The position numbers were made by a program, and so were the translations under genes. From Lacisediminihabitans changchengi (GTDB taxonomy: Bacteria > Actinomycetota > Actinomycetes > Actinomycetales > Microbacteriaceae): 64,000 bases of DNA. The stretch covers positions 1-64,000 of the forward strand of contig NZ_JAEPES010000006.1 in NCBI RefSeq assembly GCF_016634425.1. Direction: 5' to 3'. Shown piece after piece: positions 9,137 through 18,657 of this stretch (position 1 is its first letter; every line of letters starts with the position of its first letter). The notes beneath the pieces were generated by a model that had not been told where the DNA came from, did not search any database, and saw only the letters and a list, made by a program, of their open reading frames with translations.

Positions 9137-10078
9137 TCAGCTCCGATCGGGGACGACCAGCACGGGGCAGTTGGCACGATCGGCGCACTGGCTGCTCACC
9201 GATCCGAGCAGCAGGCCCTGAAAGCCGCCGCGCCCACGCGTGCCCAGCACCAACATGAGGGCGCCAACGGATGACCGCAGCAGAACCTCCTGCGCCCCAC
9301 CGAAGATTCCGTGTGCCGTGACGTCAACCGAAGGGTGCCGCTCGAGAGCCGGGCGGAGCTGGAGCTCCAGGTCGGCGGAGACCCGCGCGGAGATCTCGGC
9401 AAAGGAGGAAACGTATCCCTTGTCCCACACCGATCCCGTCGGCGCCGTGTCGATCGTCCAGGATCGGATGACGGACACTGGAGCGTCGAGATCCTCGGCC
9501 AGCCCGAGCGCGATACCGAGCGCGACGTCGGCGTGATGCGAGCCGTCGTGCCCGACGACGATGGTGCCGGCGGCGATCGCCGGAGACGGATCGGCAGGCC
9601 CAGCGGGCACCGCGCCAATCACCTGTCGGCCCGAGTCGGGAACCACCAGGACGGGTATTGCGGAGCGGTGGAGACACTCATTGCTCACCGAGCCGAGTAG
9701 GAGCCCGGTGAAGCCGCCGCGACCACGCGAGCCGACCACGAGCATCCGTGCATCTGCTGCCGCCGCGCACAAGACGTCGGCCGGTCGCCCAGGGCGAGCC
9801 TCGTACTCGAAGACGAGGTCGGGGTGGGTCGACACGACGGAAGCAGTGTCGCTCTCTAGCTCGGCGCGGAAACGCGCGGCAAGCTCCTGGTCGGCCGACG
9901 GATAGCCCAGGAGTTCCGTCACCGTGGCCGGGTAGTCATCGATAACGAAGGTTCGAATGATCTCCACGGGCGACCGGAGACGCTCGGCCAGATCGAGCCC
10001 GACACTCAGCGCCCGGTCCGCTCCGGACGATCCATCGTGACCGATGAGAACGGATGTCGACGCTTCAGTGCGAGCCAT
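9137..10078 (-). CDS. Tandem universal stress protein
   Basis: A 313-aa cytoplasmic protein made of two UspA domains. Each has an N-terminal GHDGS strand-loop and a C-terminal ATP-binding GSRGRGGFTGLLLGSVS or GTRGRGGFQGLLLGSVS motif, so both halves look able to bind ATP. Tandem Usp proteins of this size are common in actinobacteria and act in dormancy, hypoxia or general stress (family knowledge). I start it at ATG 10076-10078 (MARTEAS); an ATG four codons upstream is possible. Confidence 0.9.
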   Translation of the reverse strand: MARTEASTSVLIGHDGSSGADRALSVGLDLAERLRSPVEIIRTFVIDDYPATVTELLGYPSADQELAARFRAELESDTASVVSTHPDLVFEYEARPGRPADVLCAAAADARMLVVGSRGRGGFTGLLLGSVSNECLHRSAIPVLVVPDSGRQVIGAVPAGPADPSPAIAAGTIVVGHDGSHHADVALGIALGLAEDLDAPVSVIRSWTIDTAPTGSVWDKGYVSSFAEISARVSADLELQLRPALERHPSVDVTAHGIFGGAQEVLLRSSVGALMLVLGTRGRGGFQGLLLGSVSSQCADRANCPVLVVPDRS

Positions 10079-10287
10079 GGGACCGACCATCGCATACCTG
10101 ACTGTCGTGCACCAGGGCGGCCAGGATTTAAACATTTCTCAGCACCCCGAATTCGCCGATTGTCAAGGCCCCTTCGGGCCGTAGACAGACCTGTAGACGG
10201 GTGTTAGAACTTTTCCTAGCAGCCAAGAATGCCCGATTCTCCGCCGCTGACAACGGAGCCAGACTCAACGGAGACAGGGAGCCCATC

Positions 10288-11460
10288 GTGGCCAGAGTCA
10301 AGAATGTGCGCATCGGCGTGATCGTGGTTTCACTCGGCGTTGCGTTGGCTGTGATCGCCCTGCCGTCGGCTGCGACGGCCGCAACGGTGGCTGACGGCCC
10401 GATCAATCTCGGCTCGGCAACGCCCTTCGGCGTGCTGGCGGGCAGTGCGGTGACCAATACCGGCCCGACCATAGTGAACGGCGAGCTGGGCGTCAGCCCG
10501 GGCACGGCGATATCGGGGTTCCCGCCCGGGACCAGCGGCATCGTGCATCCGACCGATTCCGTGGCCCAGCAAGCGAAGGCCGACCTGTTGACCGCATACA
10601 ACGTCGCAGCCAGTCTCACCCCCACGACGCAGGGGCTGGGTGACCTGGCCGGATTGTCGCTCACGCCCGGCGTGTATTCGGGCGGCGAGCTGTCGCTGAA
10701 CGGAACGCTCACGCTGGCCGGCACCGCGACATCCGTCTGGGTGTTCCAGGCGGCGAGTACGCTCATCACCGGCTCGGCAAGTCATGTCGTGCTCACCGGT
10801 GGGGCTTCCGCGTGCAACGTGTTCTGGAAGGTCGGCAGCTCAGCAACCCTGGCGAGCGCGACCGACTTCGTCGGCACGGTCATGGCCCAGCAGTCGATCA
10901 CGGCCGTGACCGGCGCGACCGTGCAGGGGCGGCTGCTCGCCAGTACCGGGGCGGTGACGCTCGACACGAACGTGATCACCACACCGACCGCGTGCGCCGA
11001 CGCCACCGGCACCCTCATCTCCAGCAGCGACAGCCCGGAGGTCACCTCTGCGGCACCGACCGACGCCACCGTCGGTACCCCGTACTCGTTCACGCTCGTC
11101 TCTTCCGGCACCCCGGCGCCGAGCTACGTGATCAGCTCGGGCGCGCTGCCGGCCGGCCTCAGCCTCGACTCGGCGACCGGTGTGATCAGCGGCACCCCGA
11201 CGACCGCGGGCACGGCGACCTTCACCGTCACTGCTTCGAACGAAGTGGGATCGCCACAGAATTCGATCTACTCGATTGCGACGGCGGCTGCCGCTGCGGC
11301 TGCCGCTCCGGCTCCGGCTCCCTCGCCGGTCGTGCTCGACGTACCGGCCGCAACTCTGCCGAACACCGGCACGAACGCCCTGCCGCTCGTTGCCGTCGGT
11401 GCGGTGCTGTTCGTCGTCGGATCGGTCATGATCACCCGTCGCCGGGCCCACCGCCACTAG
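10288..11460 (+). CDS. Ice-binding protein (DUF3494) with LPXTG-like anchor
   Basis: A 390-aa secreted protein. A signal peptide covers about residues 1-31. The DUF3494 ice-binding beta-solenoid follows, beginning INLGSATPFGVLAGS with GELGVSPGTAISGF, and runs to about residue 230. A putative Ig-like domain (PSYVISSGALPAGLSLD) comes next, then an Ala/Pro linker, LPNTG, a hydrophobic helix and RRRAHRH, which together form a sortase anchor. It should be displayed on the cell wall and bind ice or inhibit recrystallisation. I chose GTG 10288 (MARVKNVR) because GGGA precedes it. No sortase gene is in the window. Confidence 0.88.
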   Translation: MARVKNVRIGVIVVSLGVALAVIALPSAATAATVADGPINLGSATPFGVLAGSAVTNTGPTIVNGELGVSPGTAISGFPPGTSGIVHPTDSVAQQAKADLLTAYNVAASLTPTTQGLGDLAGLSLTPGVYSGGELSLNGTLTLAGTATSVWVFQAASTLITGSASHVVLTGGASACNVFWKVGSSATLASATDFVGTVMAQQSITAVTGATVQGRLLASTGAVTLDTNVITTPTACADATGTLISSSDSPEVTSAAPTDATVGTPYSFTLVSSGTPAPSYVISSGALPAGLSLDSATGVISGTPTTAGTATFTVTASNEVGSPQNSIYSIATAAAAAAAAPAPAPSPVVLDVPAATLPNTGTNALPLVAVGAVLFVVGSVMITRRRAHRH

Positions 11461-11492
11461 ACACAGGCAGAGCGACTCGGGAATGAAATCCG

Positions 11493-11509
11493 TTGAGAAT
11501 TGTTATCAA
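11493..11509. promoter_or_regulatory. Zur-like zinc operator upstream of rpmJ
   Basis: TTGAGAATTGTTATCAA is a near-palindrome resembling the actinobacterial Zur box (TGAAAAT-N-ATTTTCA type). It lies 20 bases before the L36 start. Because the L36 encoded here lacks zinc ligands, zinc-dependent repression fits known biology: the gene would be switched on during zinc starvation. Confidence 0.65.
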
Positions 11510-11529
11510 TAGTAACAGAAAGGAACCCC

Positions 11530-11652
11530 ATGAAGGTTCGTAACTCCCTCGGTTCTATGAAGTCGGCTCCCGGTTCGCAGATTGTCCGCCGTCGCGGCCG
11601 CACGTTCGTGATCAACAAGCTCAACCCGCGCTTCAAGGCCCGCCAGGGCTGA
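11530..11652 (+). CDS. rpmJ: 50S ribosomal protein L36, zinc-free paralogue
   Basis: A 40-aa ribosomal protein, [19 protein letters not shown] at the N-terminus and NPRFKARQG at the end. The cysteine/histidine zinc ligands of ordinary L36 are absent (KSAPGS replaces the usual cysteine segment), so this is the zinc-independent C-minus form that replaces the zinc form under zinc limitation. AAAGGAA precedes the ATG. The Zur-like box upstream supports that role. A terminator follows directly, so it is a one-gene unit. Confidence 0.93.
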   Translation: MKVRNSLGSMKSAPGSQIVRRRGRTFVINKLNPRFKARQG

Positions 11653-11661
11653 TCTAGTCGC

Positions 11662-11693
11662 AGAAAGAGCGCTCCAGATGGGGCGCTCTTTCT
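11662..11693. terminator. Bidirectional terminator after rpmJ
   Basis: AGAAAGAGCGC pairs with GCGCTCTTTCT across a short loop. The A-rich left flank and T-rich right flank let it end both the rightward rpmJ transcript and the leftward copper operon. Confidence 0.85.
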
Positions 11694-11711
11694 CGTTAAC
11701 GAGGGTGCTGG

Positions 11712-13844
11712 CTACCGAAAGCGCCGCAGCCTCAGGCTGTTGGTGACCACGAACACCGACGACAGCGCCATCGCGGCTCCCGCGACCAGCGGGCCGAGCA
11801 GCCCGAGCATCGCTAGCGGAATCGCCGCGACGTTGTAGGCGAAGGCCCAGAACAAATTGCCACGGATGACACCGAGCGTGCGCCGTGACAGTCGAACCGC
11901 GTCGGCGACGACCAGGAGGTCGCCGCTTACGACGGTGATGTCGCTCGCCGCTATCGCCGCGTCAGTGCCGCCACCCATCGCAATGCCGAGGTCTGCCGCG
12001 GCCAGGGCAGCCGCATCGTTGACCCCGTCGCCGACCATCGCCACCACGTGGCCGGCCGCCTGCAGCCCCTGGATCAGCTCCAGCTTTCCCTGGGGGGTCA
12101 CCGCCGCGTGGAATTCCGCGATCCCGACCTCTGCTGCCACGGCCGATGTCGCGCCGTCGTTGTCGCCAGAGAGCAGCACGGGGCGCAGGCCCAGGGCGCG
12201 GAACGCGGTGACTGCTTGCGCGCTGGTCGGCTTGAGGGTATCGCGCACCTCGATGCTGCCGAGGGGGAGCCCGTCACGGCTGACGGCGACGATCGTCGCC
12301 GCGCTGTCCACGGCCTCGATTCCGACCCACTCCGGCCGCCCTGCGCGCACGATGCTCCCATCGACGGTCGCCTCCACCCCGTGACCGGGATGCGCGCGGA
12401 AGCCCGAGACGACGGCAACCGAGGCCGCGGTGTGCGCCACGATCGCCCGCCCGACCGGATGCTCGGAACCGCGCTCCACGGCAGCGGCGGCGATGAGCAA
12501 CTCGCGTTCGCTGACGCCGGGGGAGGGATGAACGGCTGCCACAGACATCCGCCCGCTCGTCACCGTGCCGGTCTTGTCGAGCACGATGGTATCGACCACG
12601 CGGGTCTGTTCGAGAACTTCCGGCCCGCGGATGATGATGCCGAGCTGCGAGCCGCGCCCGGTGCCGACGAGCAGCGCGGTCGGGGTCGCCAGCCCCAGAG
12701 CGCAGGGGCACGCGATGATCAGCGTCGCCACCCCGGCCGTGAAAGCCGCTTCGAGAGAGCCATCGAACAGGAGCCAGCCGACGAACGCGACAAGCGCGAG
12801 CCCGATCACGACGGGCACGAAGATCGCCGAGATGCGGTCGGCCAAGCGCTGAGCCTCGGCCTTGCCGCCCTGGGCGGCCTCGACCAGCCGGCCCAGGCGG
12901 GCGAGCTCGGTGTCGGCCCCGACACGGGTGACCTCGACCGTGAGCACTCCGCTCGCGTTCACGGTCGCGCCCACGACGCGGTCGCCGACGGTGACCTCCA
13001 CCGGCACGGACTCTCCGGTGAGCATGCTCTGATCGACGGCAGAGCTGCCGTCGACGACGAGCCCGTCCGCGGCGATCTTTTCACCCGGTCGCACGATGAT
13101 CACGTCCCCCGGAACGAGGGATGCCGCCGGCACGCCGACCTCGACCCCGTTTCGCAGCAGCGTGGCATTCTTCGCGCCCAACTCGAGGAGCGCCGCGAGC
13201 GCCGCCCCCGACTGTTTCTTCGCACGGGTCTCGATGTACCGGCCGCCGAGGATAAAGACAGTGACGGCCGCGGCGACCTCGAAGTAGAGATGCGTGCCCG
13301 CGCCCATCCCGACGGACCCGCCGAAGGTCACACCGTAGAGCGACCACAGGTAGGCGGCCAGAACGCCGACACTCACCAGCGTGTCCATCGTGGCGGCACC
13401 GTGGCGCAGGTTCAGCGCGGCGGCACGGTGGAACGGCCAGGCGCCCCAGACGACCACCGGGGTGGTGAGCGCCAGGGTCACCCACTGCCAACCGGGAAAC
13501 TGCAGCGAGGGGATCATCGAGAGCAGCACGACGGGCACCGCGAGGGAGGCGGAGATGATGAGCCGGCGACGCAGGCCGTCTGGCACCGGCGTCCGATCCG
13601 CGACCGGCAACTCGGCGGTGTAGCCCGCGGCCTCCACGGTGGCGATGAGGAGCGCAGTATCGACGCCCGGGGCGCGCACCTGCGCTTTCTCGGTGGCGTA
13701 GTTCACCGTGGCAGTGACCCCGTCGAGGCGGTTGAGTTTGCGCTCGATGCGATTGGCGCAGGAGGCGCAGGTCATTCCCCCGATATCGAGAGAAAGGGTA
13801 TCTAGGGAGACGAGCGCGAGCTCGGCCCGGGGAGTGTCAGTCAC
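11712..13844 (-). CDS. copA: Copper-exporting P1B-type ATPase
   Basis: A 710-aa membrane pump that exports Cu(I) using ATP. One N-terminal heavy-metal domain carries [11 protein letters not shown] (Cys26, Cys29). The TGES actuator loop is near 276-279, and the transmembrane CPC is at 380-382. The phosphorylated DKTGT is at 423-427, SEHPVG near 460-465 and GDGVND at 605-610. YN near 670 and MxxSS in the last helix are the Cu(I) selectivity residues. The GTG start overlaps the copZ stop (GTGA), placing it last in a csoR-copZ-copA operon. A silver role is also possible. Confidence 0.95.
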   Translation of the reverse strand: MTDTPRAELALVSLDTLSLDIGGMTCASCANRIERKLNRLDGVTATVNYATEKAQVRAPGVDTALLIATVEAAGYTAELPVADRTPVPDGLRRRLIISASLAVPVVLLSMIPSLQFPGWQWVTLALTTPVVVWGAWPFHRAAALNLRHGAATMDTLVSVGVLAAYLWSLYGVTFGGSVGMGAGTHLYFEVAAAVTVFILGGRYIETRAKKQSGAALAALLELGAKNATLLRNGVEVGVPAASLVPGDVIIVRPGEKIAADGLVVDGSSAVDQSMLTGESVPVEVTVGDRVVGATVNASGVLTVEVTRVGADTELARLGRLVEAAQGGKAEAQRLADRISAIFVPVVIGLALVAFVGWLLFDGSLEAAFTAGVATLIIACPCALGLATPTALLVGTGRGSQLGIIIRGPEVLEQTRVVDTIVLDKTGTVTSGRMSVAAVHPSPGVSERELLIAAAAVERGSEHPVGRAIVAHTAASVAVVSGFRAHPGHGVEATVDGSIVRAGRPEWVGIEAVDSAATIVAVSRDGLPLGSIEVRDTLKPTSAQAVTAFRALGLRPVLLSGDNDGATSAVAAEVGIAEFHAAVTPQGKLELIQGLQAAGHVVAMVGDGVNDAAALAAADLGIAMGGGTDAAIAASDITVVSGDLLVVADAVRLSRRTLGVIRGNLFWAFAYNVAAIPLAMLGLLGPLVAGAAMALSSVFVVTNSLRLRRFR

Positions 13845-14062
13845 ACCGAGACGAGGTCGTAGCCGGCCTCGGCGACGGCGGCGCGGACATCCGTTTCATC
13901 GATCGGAGTGCTGCTGGTCACCGTGACGGTCGAGGCGCCGCCCACGGCGAGCTTGATCGTGACGGCATCGACGCCGTCGACCGCGATCAGTTCTTCGGTG
14001 ACGCTGGTGACGCAGTGGTTGCAGGTCATTCCGGTGACGAAGTAGTCGGTGCTGATGCTCAT
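13841..14062 (-). CDS. copZ: Copper chaperone, heavy-metal-associated domain
   Basis: A 73-aa ferredoxin-fold protein with one [12 protein letters not shown] metal site (two cysteines near 14 and 17). It carries cytosolic Cu(I) to CopA or to CsoR. GGGAG lies just upstream of its ATG. It is the middle gene of the copper operon and overlaps copA by four bases. Confidence 0.92.
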   Translation of the reverse strand: MSISTDYFVTGMTCNHCVTSVTEELIAVDGVDAVTIKLAVGGASTVTVTSSTPIDETDVRAAVAEAGYDLVSV

Positions 14063-14072
14063 TGATGTCTCC

Positions 14073-14354
14073 CTAGGAACGGACGAGGCGGGCGATGGCC
14101 GCCGAGGCTTCGCGGATCTTCTCGTCGGCGACCGGGCCGCCCTCGGCGGCCGCCTCCGCGACGCAATGGCTGAGATGGTCGTCGAGCAGCGACAGGGCGA
14201 CCGTCTCCAGCGCCTTGGTGGCGGCCGAGATCTGGGTGAGCACGTCGATGCAGTATGTGTCTTCTTCGACCATGCGCTGGATGCCCCGAACCTGGCCCTC
14301 CGCGCGCCGCAGCCGCTTCAGGATCTGATCCTTGTTGTCGACGTAACCGACCAT
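14073..14354 (-). CDS. csoR: Copper-sensing repressor CsoR
   Basis: A 93-aa all-helical repressor. The metal triad C-H-C is present at Cys35, His60 and Cys64 (YCIDVL and DDHLSHC), matching the Cu(I) site of characterised CsoR. The N-terminal QILKRLRRAEGQVRGIQRM helix is the family hallmark. It releases DNA when Cu(I) binds and so induces copZ and copA downstream. AAGGGG precedes the ATG, and a matching operator lies just upstream. Confidence 0.94.
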   Translation of the reverse strand: MVGYVDNKDQILKRLRRAEGQVRGIQRMVEEDTYCIDVLTQISAATKALETVALSLLDDHLSHCVAEAAAEGGPVADEKIREASAAIARLVRS

Positions 14355-14369
14355 GATGTCCCCTTTTTA

Positions 14370-14386
14370 ATACCCTCTCGGGGTAT
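14370..14386. promoter_or_regulatory. CsoR operator
   Basis: ATACCCTCTCGGGGTAT has inverted ATACCC/GGGTAT halves around a five-base centre, the GC-rich pattern bound by CsoR family repressors. It lies 16 bases upstream of the csoR start, in the gap shared with the divergent gene at 14429. Confidence 0.8.
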
Positions 14387-14428
14387 CCACTGTACTCGAC
14401 GACGGGGAGTGCACGGCAGAATCGAGAG

Positions 14429-15295
14429 ATGTCTGAGATCACCGAAACAGTCGTCACCTTCTCTGTAGGCGACGTCGCCTCGACCGGTCGCATCGTGCAC
14501 ATCGCCGACGGAACGGCCGGGCAGAAGATCGTCGTGCTCGACACGACGGCTGCCCATCCGGTCGACTCGGCCTGGCCCGATCAGGGCGCCGACCGCGGGT
14601 CGCTCACGGTCGACGGCAGCACGCTTGCCCTGCTCGATGTCGTGGTCTGCGCGACCGATGGCTCTGGCTTTTTCGCGGGTTCGGACATCCCGGTCAAGAA
14701 GGGCGCAGAAGGGTGGACCTTCGTCGTCGGCCATGTAACGGAGACGGATGCCGCGCTCACTCTGGGCACGGAGGTCGCCGTCGAGATCGACCCGGCCTAC
14801 CGCCGCGCGCTCTCGGCCGGCCACACCGCCTGTCACCTCGCCTCGCTGGCGCTCAACGTCGCTCTGGCCGACGACTGGACCAAGGCGGTCGCCGCCGATG
14901 GTCGCGGGGTGGCCAACTTCGATGGAGAGGCGATCGCCAGCTCCCGCATCGAGGAGTTCGGCTCGACCGACGTGTACCGCCTCGGCAAGTCGCTGAAGAA
15001 GCGCGGTTTCGACAAGGCCCGCCTGCTGGCGGAGACGGATGCCGTGGCCGCCGCGGTGAACGCGCAGCTGGCCGAGTGGGTCGGCTCCGGTGTCGCCGTC
15101 GACATCCGTCGCGAGGGGGACACCCTGATCGCGCGACGCTTCTGGGAGTCTGCACTGCCCGGCGGCGCGGCATCCATCCCGTGCGGCGGCACGCACGTGC
15201 GCTCGCTCTCCGAGCTCGCGGCGATCAGCGTCACGCTCGATGCGAGCGAGGATGGCACCGAGCTCACCATGCGCACCACGGCAGTAGCGTCCTGA
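14429..15295 (+). CDS. AlaX-like tRNA editing / metal-dependent hydrolase
   Basis: A 288-aa protein related to the editing domain of alanyl- and threonyl-tRNA synthetases. The two zinc-ligand motifs are visible: SAGHTACHLASL (HxxxH) near the middle, and IPCGGTHVRSL (CxxxH) near the C-terminus. Free-standing members clear mischarged Ser- or Gly-tRNA-Ala; some are annotated only as metal-dependent hydrolases. It has no catalytic synthetase domain. It is divergent from csoR and followed by a GntR operon in the same direction after 89 bases. Confidence 0.85.
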   Translation: MSEITETVVTFSVGDVASTGRIVHIADGTAGQKIVVLDTTAAHPVDSAWPDQGADRGSLTVDGSTLALLDVVVCATDGSGFFAGSDIPVKKGAEGWTFVVGHVTETDAALTLGTEVAVEIDPAYRRALSAGHTACHLASLALNVALADDWTKAVAADGRGVANFDGEAIASSRIEEFGSTDVYRLGKSLKKRGFDKARLLAETDAVAAAVNAQLAEWVGSGVAVDIRREGDTLIARRFWESALPGGAASIPCGGTHVRSLSELAAISVTLDASEDGTELTMRTTAVAS

Positions 15296-15352
15296 TCTCG
15301 AAGGGTCGGGTTCGAGCCGGTCTCTGGTGAGGATCGCCACCGCTCTTTTGGC

Positions 15353-15375
15353 GGTACAGGTTGTGTACATGTACC
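15353..15375. promoter_or_regulatory. Candidate GntR operator
   Basis: GGTACA at 15353-15358 and TGTACC at 15370-15375 form an inverted repeat, and the inner GTACATGTAC (15365-15374) is itself a perfect palindrome. It lies just upstream of the GntR gene start, where autoregulation would be expected. Confidence 0.55.
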
Positions 15376-15384
15376 ATCACGATC

Positions 15385-16128
15385 ATGGACACCGCCTCGT
15401 CTGCAACTGAGGTACAGGCCCGTGCAAACCTCAAACGCCACGACGTCGCCGCGGAGCTGCGGCGGGCGATCGTCTCCGGCACCTACGTCTCCGGCGCGCT
15501 GCTCCCGGGCGAGAACGAACTCGCCCAGCACTTCTCCGTCAGCCGCGGCACGATCCGCCGGGCACTGGGCCGACTCGCCGCGGACGCCCTGATCGAGACC
15601 CGAACCGGCATCGGCTCCTTCGTTATCTTCGACGGGGTCGCTCTCGGTCAAACGCCCAGCTGGGGTCAGGAGCTCGCGGCTTCGGGACTCGAGACGACCA
15701 CCGAAATCGTCTCGATCGAGCTGGTGACGGATGCTGCCCTCGCCGCGGCGATGAACACCACAGACGAGCGCTTCCTGTCCCTCGTCCGCCGCCGTCGCCT
15801 CACGGACGGCACCGCGGTCACGCTGGAGCGCAGCCGTGTGCCCGCGGTCGGCCCGCTCGGAGCCGCACCGACCGACGGACTCATCGACGACTCCCTCACC
15901 GCCACGATGGCCGCGGCCGGGCTGTTTCCCCACCACGGCGACCAGTGGATCTCCACCGCGGCGCTCGATCCTGACGACGCTGCTCTGCTCGACCGCTCCG
16001 CCGGTGACCTCTTTCTGAAGAGCGCACGCGTGGTGCGCGACGCCGAGGATCGGTTCGTCGAGAACGTCGTGAGCTGGCTGCACCCCGAACATTTCCGCCT
16101 GCACACCACCTTCGGAGGACACCGATGA
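15385..16128 (+). CDS. GntR/HutC-family transcription regulator
   Basis: A 247-aa regulator. The N-terminal winged helix contains LPGENELAQHFSVSRGTIRRAL (about residues 42-63), the GntR recognition helix. The C-terminal half is a UTRA ligand-binding domain of the HutC subfamily. I start it at ATG 15385 (MDTASS), eight codons inside the longest frame. The stop overlaps the next gene (ATGA), so it heads an operon with an ADP-ribosylglycohydrolase, an NCS1 permease and a PfkB kinase. The effector is probably the imported compound. Confidence 0.88.
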   Translation: MDTASSATEVQARANLKRHDVAAELRRAIVSGTYVSGALLPGENELAQHFSVSRGTIRRALGRLAADALIETRTGIGSFVIFDGVALGQTPSWGQELAASGLETTTEIVSIELVTDAALAAAMNTTDERFLSLVRRRRLTDGTAVTLERSRVPAVGPLGAAPTDGLIDDSLTATMAAAGLFPHHGDQWISTAALDPDDAALLDRSAGDLFLKSARVVRDAEDRFVENVVSWLHPEHFRLHTTFGGHR

Positions 16129-17123
16129 CCACCCTCGTCCAGATCGAACACGCGCTCGCCGCGTTCACCGGACTCGCGATCGGCGACGCTCTCGGCATGC
16201 CGACCCAATCGATGTCGCGACGGGAGATCGTCGAGGACTATGGCGACATCCGTGGTTTCGTTTCCGCGGGGCCACGCCAGCGGATCGCCGCCGGCATGGC
16301 GGCCGGCTCGATCACCGACGACACCGAGCAGGCGATCCTGCTCGGTGAGCTCCTGGTCGACGGCGCAGGCGTCATCGATGTCACCGTGTTCGCCGAGCGC
16401 CTGATGAGCTGGGAGGCGAAAATGGCCGCCCGCGGCTCCCTCGACCTCCTCGGTCCCTCCACCAAAGCCGCCCTCGAGCGCCTCGCCGGCGGATCGTCGC
16501 CCGCCGAGTCGGGCAGATTCGGTTCGACCAACGGCGCCGCCATGCGCATCACGCCGGTCGGCATCGCGTTCGACGCGTCGAACCTGAGCGCTTTCGTCGA
16601 CGCGGTCGCCGCCACCAGTGAAGTCACCCACAACACCTCGCTCGGCATCGCCAGCGCGGCCGCCATCGGCGCGGCCGTGAGCGCGGGCGTCGGTGGAGCC
16701 AGCGTGCACGAAGCGATCGAGGTCGCCATCGCGGCCGCCGACGAGGGCGCGACCCGCGGCTTCTGGGTGGCCGGCGGCACGATCGCGGCGCGTCTGCGCT
16801 GGGCGATCCCGTACCTCAACGAGACCGCGGCCTCGAAGCGGTCGGATGTCCTCACCGACGTGATCGGAACATCCGTGGCATCGCAAGAATCCGTCGTCGC
16901 GGCCCTCGCCCTCGTCGCCGTGGCGGAGAGCCCCTGGGATGCGGTCTGCCTCGCGGCCGGACTCGGTGGCGACACCGACACCGTCGCGGCGATGGCCGGC
17001 GCTGTCCTCGGGTCGGTAAGCGGGGCATCTGCCTGGCCGGCCGATGCGGTCGAGCAGGTCGCCGCCGTCAACGATCTCGATCTCGCCCCGCTGGTCGATC
17101 GCCTGCTCGCGCTGCGCGACTGA
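16125..17123 (+). CDS. ADP-ribosylglycohydrolase family protein
   Basis: A 332-aa all-helical hydrolase with the two dimetal-binding segments: GLAIGDALGMP near residue 17 with ITDDTEQA near 63, and GGDTDTVAAMAGAVLGS near 284. Family enzymes cut N-glycosidic bonds to ribose, classically from ADP-ribosyl-arginine. Between a permease for nucleobase-like compounds and a ribokinase-like kinase, it more likely acts here as a nucleosidase on an imported N-glycoside; that is inference. The start overlaps the GntR stop by four bases. Confidence 0.88.
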   Translation: MTTLVQIEHALAAFTGLAIGDALGMPTQSMSRREIVEDYGDIRGFVSAGPRQRIAAGMAAGSITDDTEQAILLGELLVDGAGVIDVTVFAERLMSWEAKMAARGSLDLLGPSTKAALERLAGGSSPAESGRFGSTNGAAMRITPVGIAFDASNLSAFVDAVAATSEVTHNTSLGIASAAAIGAAVSAGVGGASVHEAIEVAIAAADEGATRGFWVAGGTIAARLRWAIPYLNETAASKRSDVLTDVIGTSVASQESVVAALALVAVAESPWDAVCLAAGLGGDTDTVAAMAGAVLGSVSGASAWPADAVEQVAAVNDLDLAPLVDRLLALRD

Positions 17124-17175
17124 TCGCCCTATTCATCCAACGACTATCTATCCAACGACGCAGTCTGGAGTCCCC

Positions 17176-18657
17176 ATGTCCACCACCGCGATGCCCACCA
17201 CCGCGAGAACGCTGAGCGCCGTCGAACAGCGCGGCATCGAGCCGGTTCCCGAGGGCGAGCGCAATGGCAATCCGTTGCAGCTGTTCTGGGTCTGGTTCGC
17301 TGCGAACATCTCGATCCTCGGACTGCCGCTCGGTGCTACCCTGATCGCGTTCCAGTTGCTCAACGTCTGGCAGGCGCTGATCGTCGCGCTGATCGGCACG
17401 GCCGGATCGTTCGCGCTGGTCGGCGTCGTGTCCATCGCCGGGCGTCGCGGCGGAGCCCCGAGCATGACCCTGTCGCGAGCGGTCTTCGGCCAGCGCGGCA
17501 ACATCGGGCCGACCATCGTGTCCCTGCTCTCCCGGCTCGGCTGGGAGACGGTGAACACGACCACCGGCGCCTTCGTTCTTCTGTCGCTGTTCGCGCTGCT
17601 GTTCGGCACGGCGAGTCAGGCCAAGTCGGTGCCGATCCTCACCCTGGTCGCGATTGCGATCTTCGAGATCTGCACGCTGCTGGTTTCTGGGCTCGGACAC
17701 GCGGCCATCCTGGTGATCCAGAAATGGGCCACCTGGATCTTCGGGGCACTCAACGTCTTCGTCGCGATCTTCCTGGTCGCCAACGTCGACTGGAACGCGG
17801 TCGCCGCCACGCCGGCCGGCCCGATCAGCGCGGTGATCATCGGCATCGGGGTGATCGCCGCCGGCACCGGCATCGGCTGGGCCAACGCCGGAGCAGACAT
17901 GGCACGGTACCAGCGCACGTCGGTGAAAGCGGCACGACTGGTGGCGTCCAGCGCGGCGGGCGCGGGCATCCCTCTCGTTCTGCTCATCGGGCTGGGTGCG
18001 CTGCTCACCACTGGCGACTCGTCGCTGGCCTCCGCGTCCGACCCCGTGGCCGCCATCCGCGATCTGCTTCCGCCCTGGATGGCGGTGCCGTACCTGATCG
18101 CCGCGTTCGGTGGTTTGCTGCTCTCTAACCACCTCTCGGTCTACTCGGCCGGGCTCACCACCCTGACCCTCGGGCTGCGGGTCAAGCGCGTCTACGCGGT
18201 GGGGGTGGATGTCGTGGTCACCTTCGCCGGATCGATCTACTTCATGCTCGTCGCGGGCAACTTCTACGGGCCGTTCATCTCCTTCATCTCGATCCTCGCC
18301 GTGCCGATCACCGCGTGGCTCGGGGTCTTCCTGGTCGACATGATCACGCGGCGCAGCTACGACGCCGATGCCCTGATGGACACCGGCCGTACCAGTCGCT
18401 ACTGGTACCGGGGCGGCATCGAGTGGCGCGCCTTCGGCAGCTGGGCGATCGCCATCATCATCGGTTTCTCGTTCGCCACGGTCGGTTCGGGCGAGGACGT
18501 CTGGTATCGCGGATGGCTGGCGGGCACCTGGCTCGGCCAGAACGGCCTGGCCTGGATCGTCACGATCGTGGTGAGCGGCGGACTGTACTTCCTCTCCGGT
18601 GGCGCTCGGGTGTCGAACGAGATCACCGTGGCGCACAAGGAGTCGGCTCATGTCTGA
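17176..18657 (+). CDS. NCS1-family nucleobase/cytosine-type permease
   Basis: A 493-aa membrane protein with about 12 hydrophobic segments. GNPLQLFWVWFAANISILG at the N-terminus and the later GWANAGADMARY segment are characteristic of purine-cytosine permeases (NCS1). It imports nucleobases, nucleosides, allantoin or hydantoins with protons or sodium; the substrate is not determined by sequence. ATG 17176 follows a GGAG. Its end overlaps the kinase gene by eight bases. Confidence 0.9.
   Translation: MSTTAMPTTARTLSAVEQRGIEPVPEGERNGNPLQLFWVWFAANISILGLPLGATLIAFQLLNVWQALIVALIGTAGSFALVGVVSIAGRRGGAPSMTLSRAVFGQRGNIGPTIVSLLSRLGWETVNTTTGAFVLLSLFALLFGTASQAKSVPILTLVAIAIFEICTLLVSGLGHAAILVIQKWATWIFGALNVFVAIFLVANVDWNAVAATPAGPISAVIIGIGVIAAGTGIGWANAGADMARYQRTSVKAARLVASSAAGAGIPLVLLIGLGALLTTGDSSLASASDPVAAIRDLLPPWMAVPYLIAAFGGLLLSNHLSVYSAGLTTLTLGLRVKRVYAVGVDVVVTFAGSIYFMLVAGNFYGPFISFISILAVPITAWLGVFLVDMITRRSYDADALMDTGRTSRYWYRGGIEWRAFGSWAIAIIIGFSFATVGSGEDVWYRGWLAGTWLGQNGLAWIVTIVVSGGLYFLSGGARVSNEITVAHKESAHV

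Noticed and set aside
12048-13805. A 585-codon plus-strand frame opposite copA
   Set aside because: Shadow of the copper ATPase, whose motifs are complete on the minus strand.
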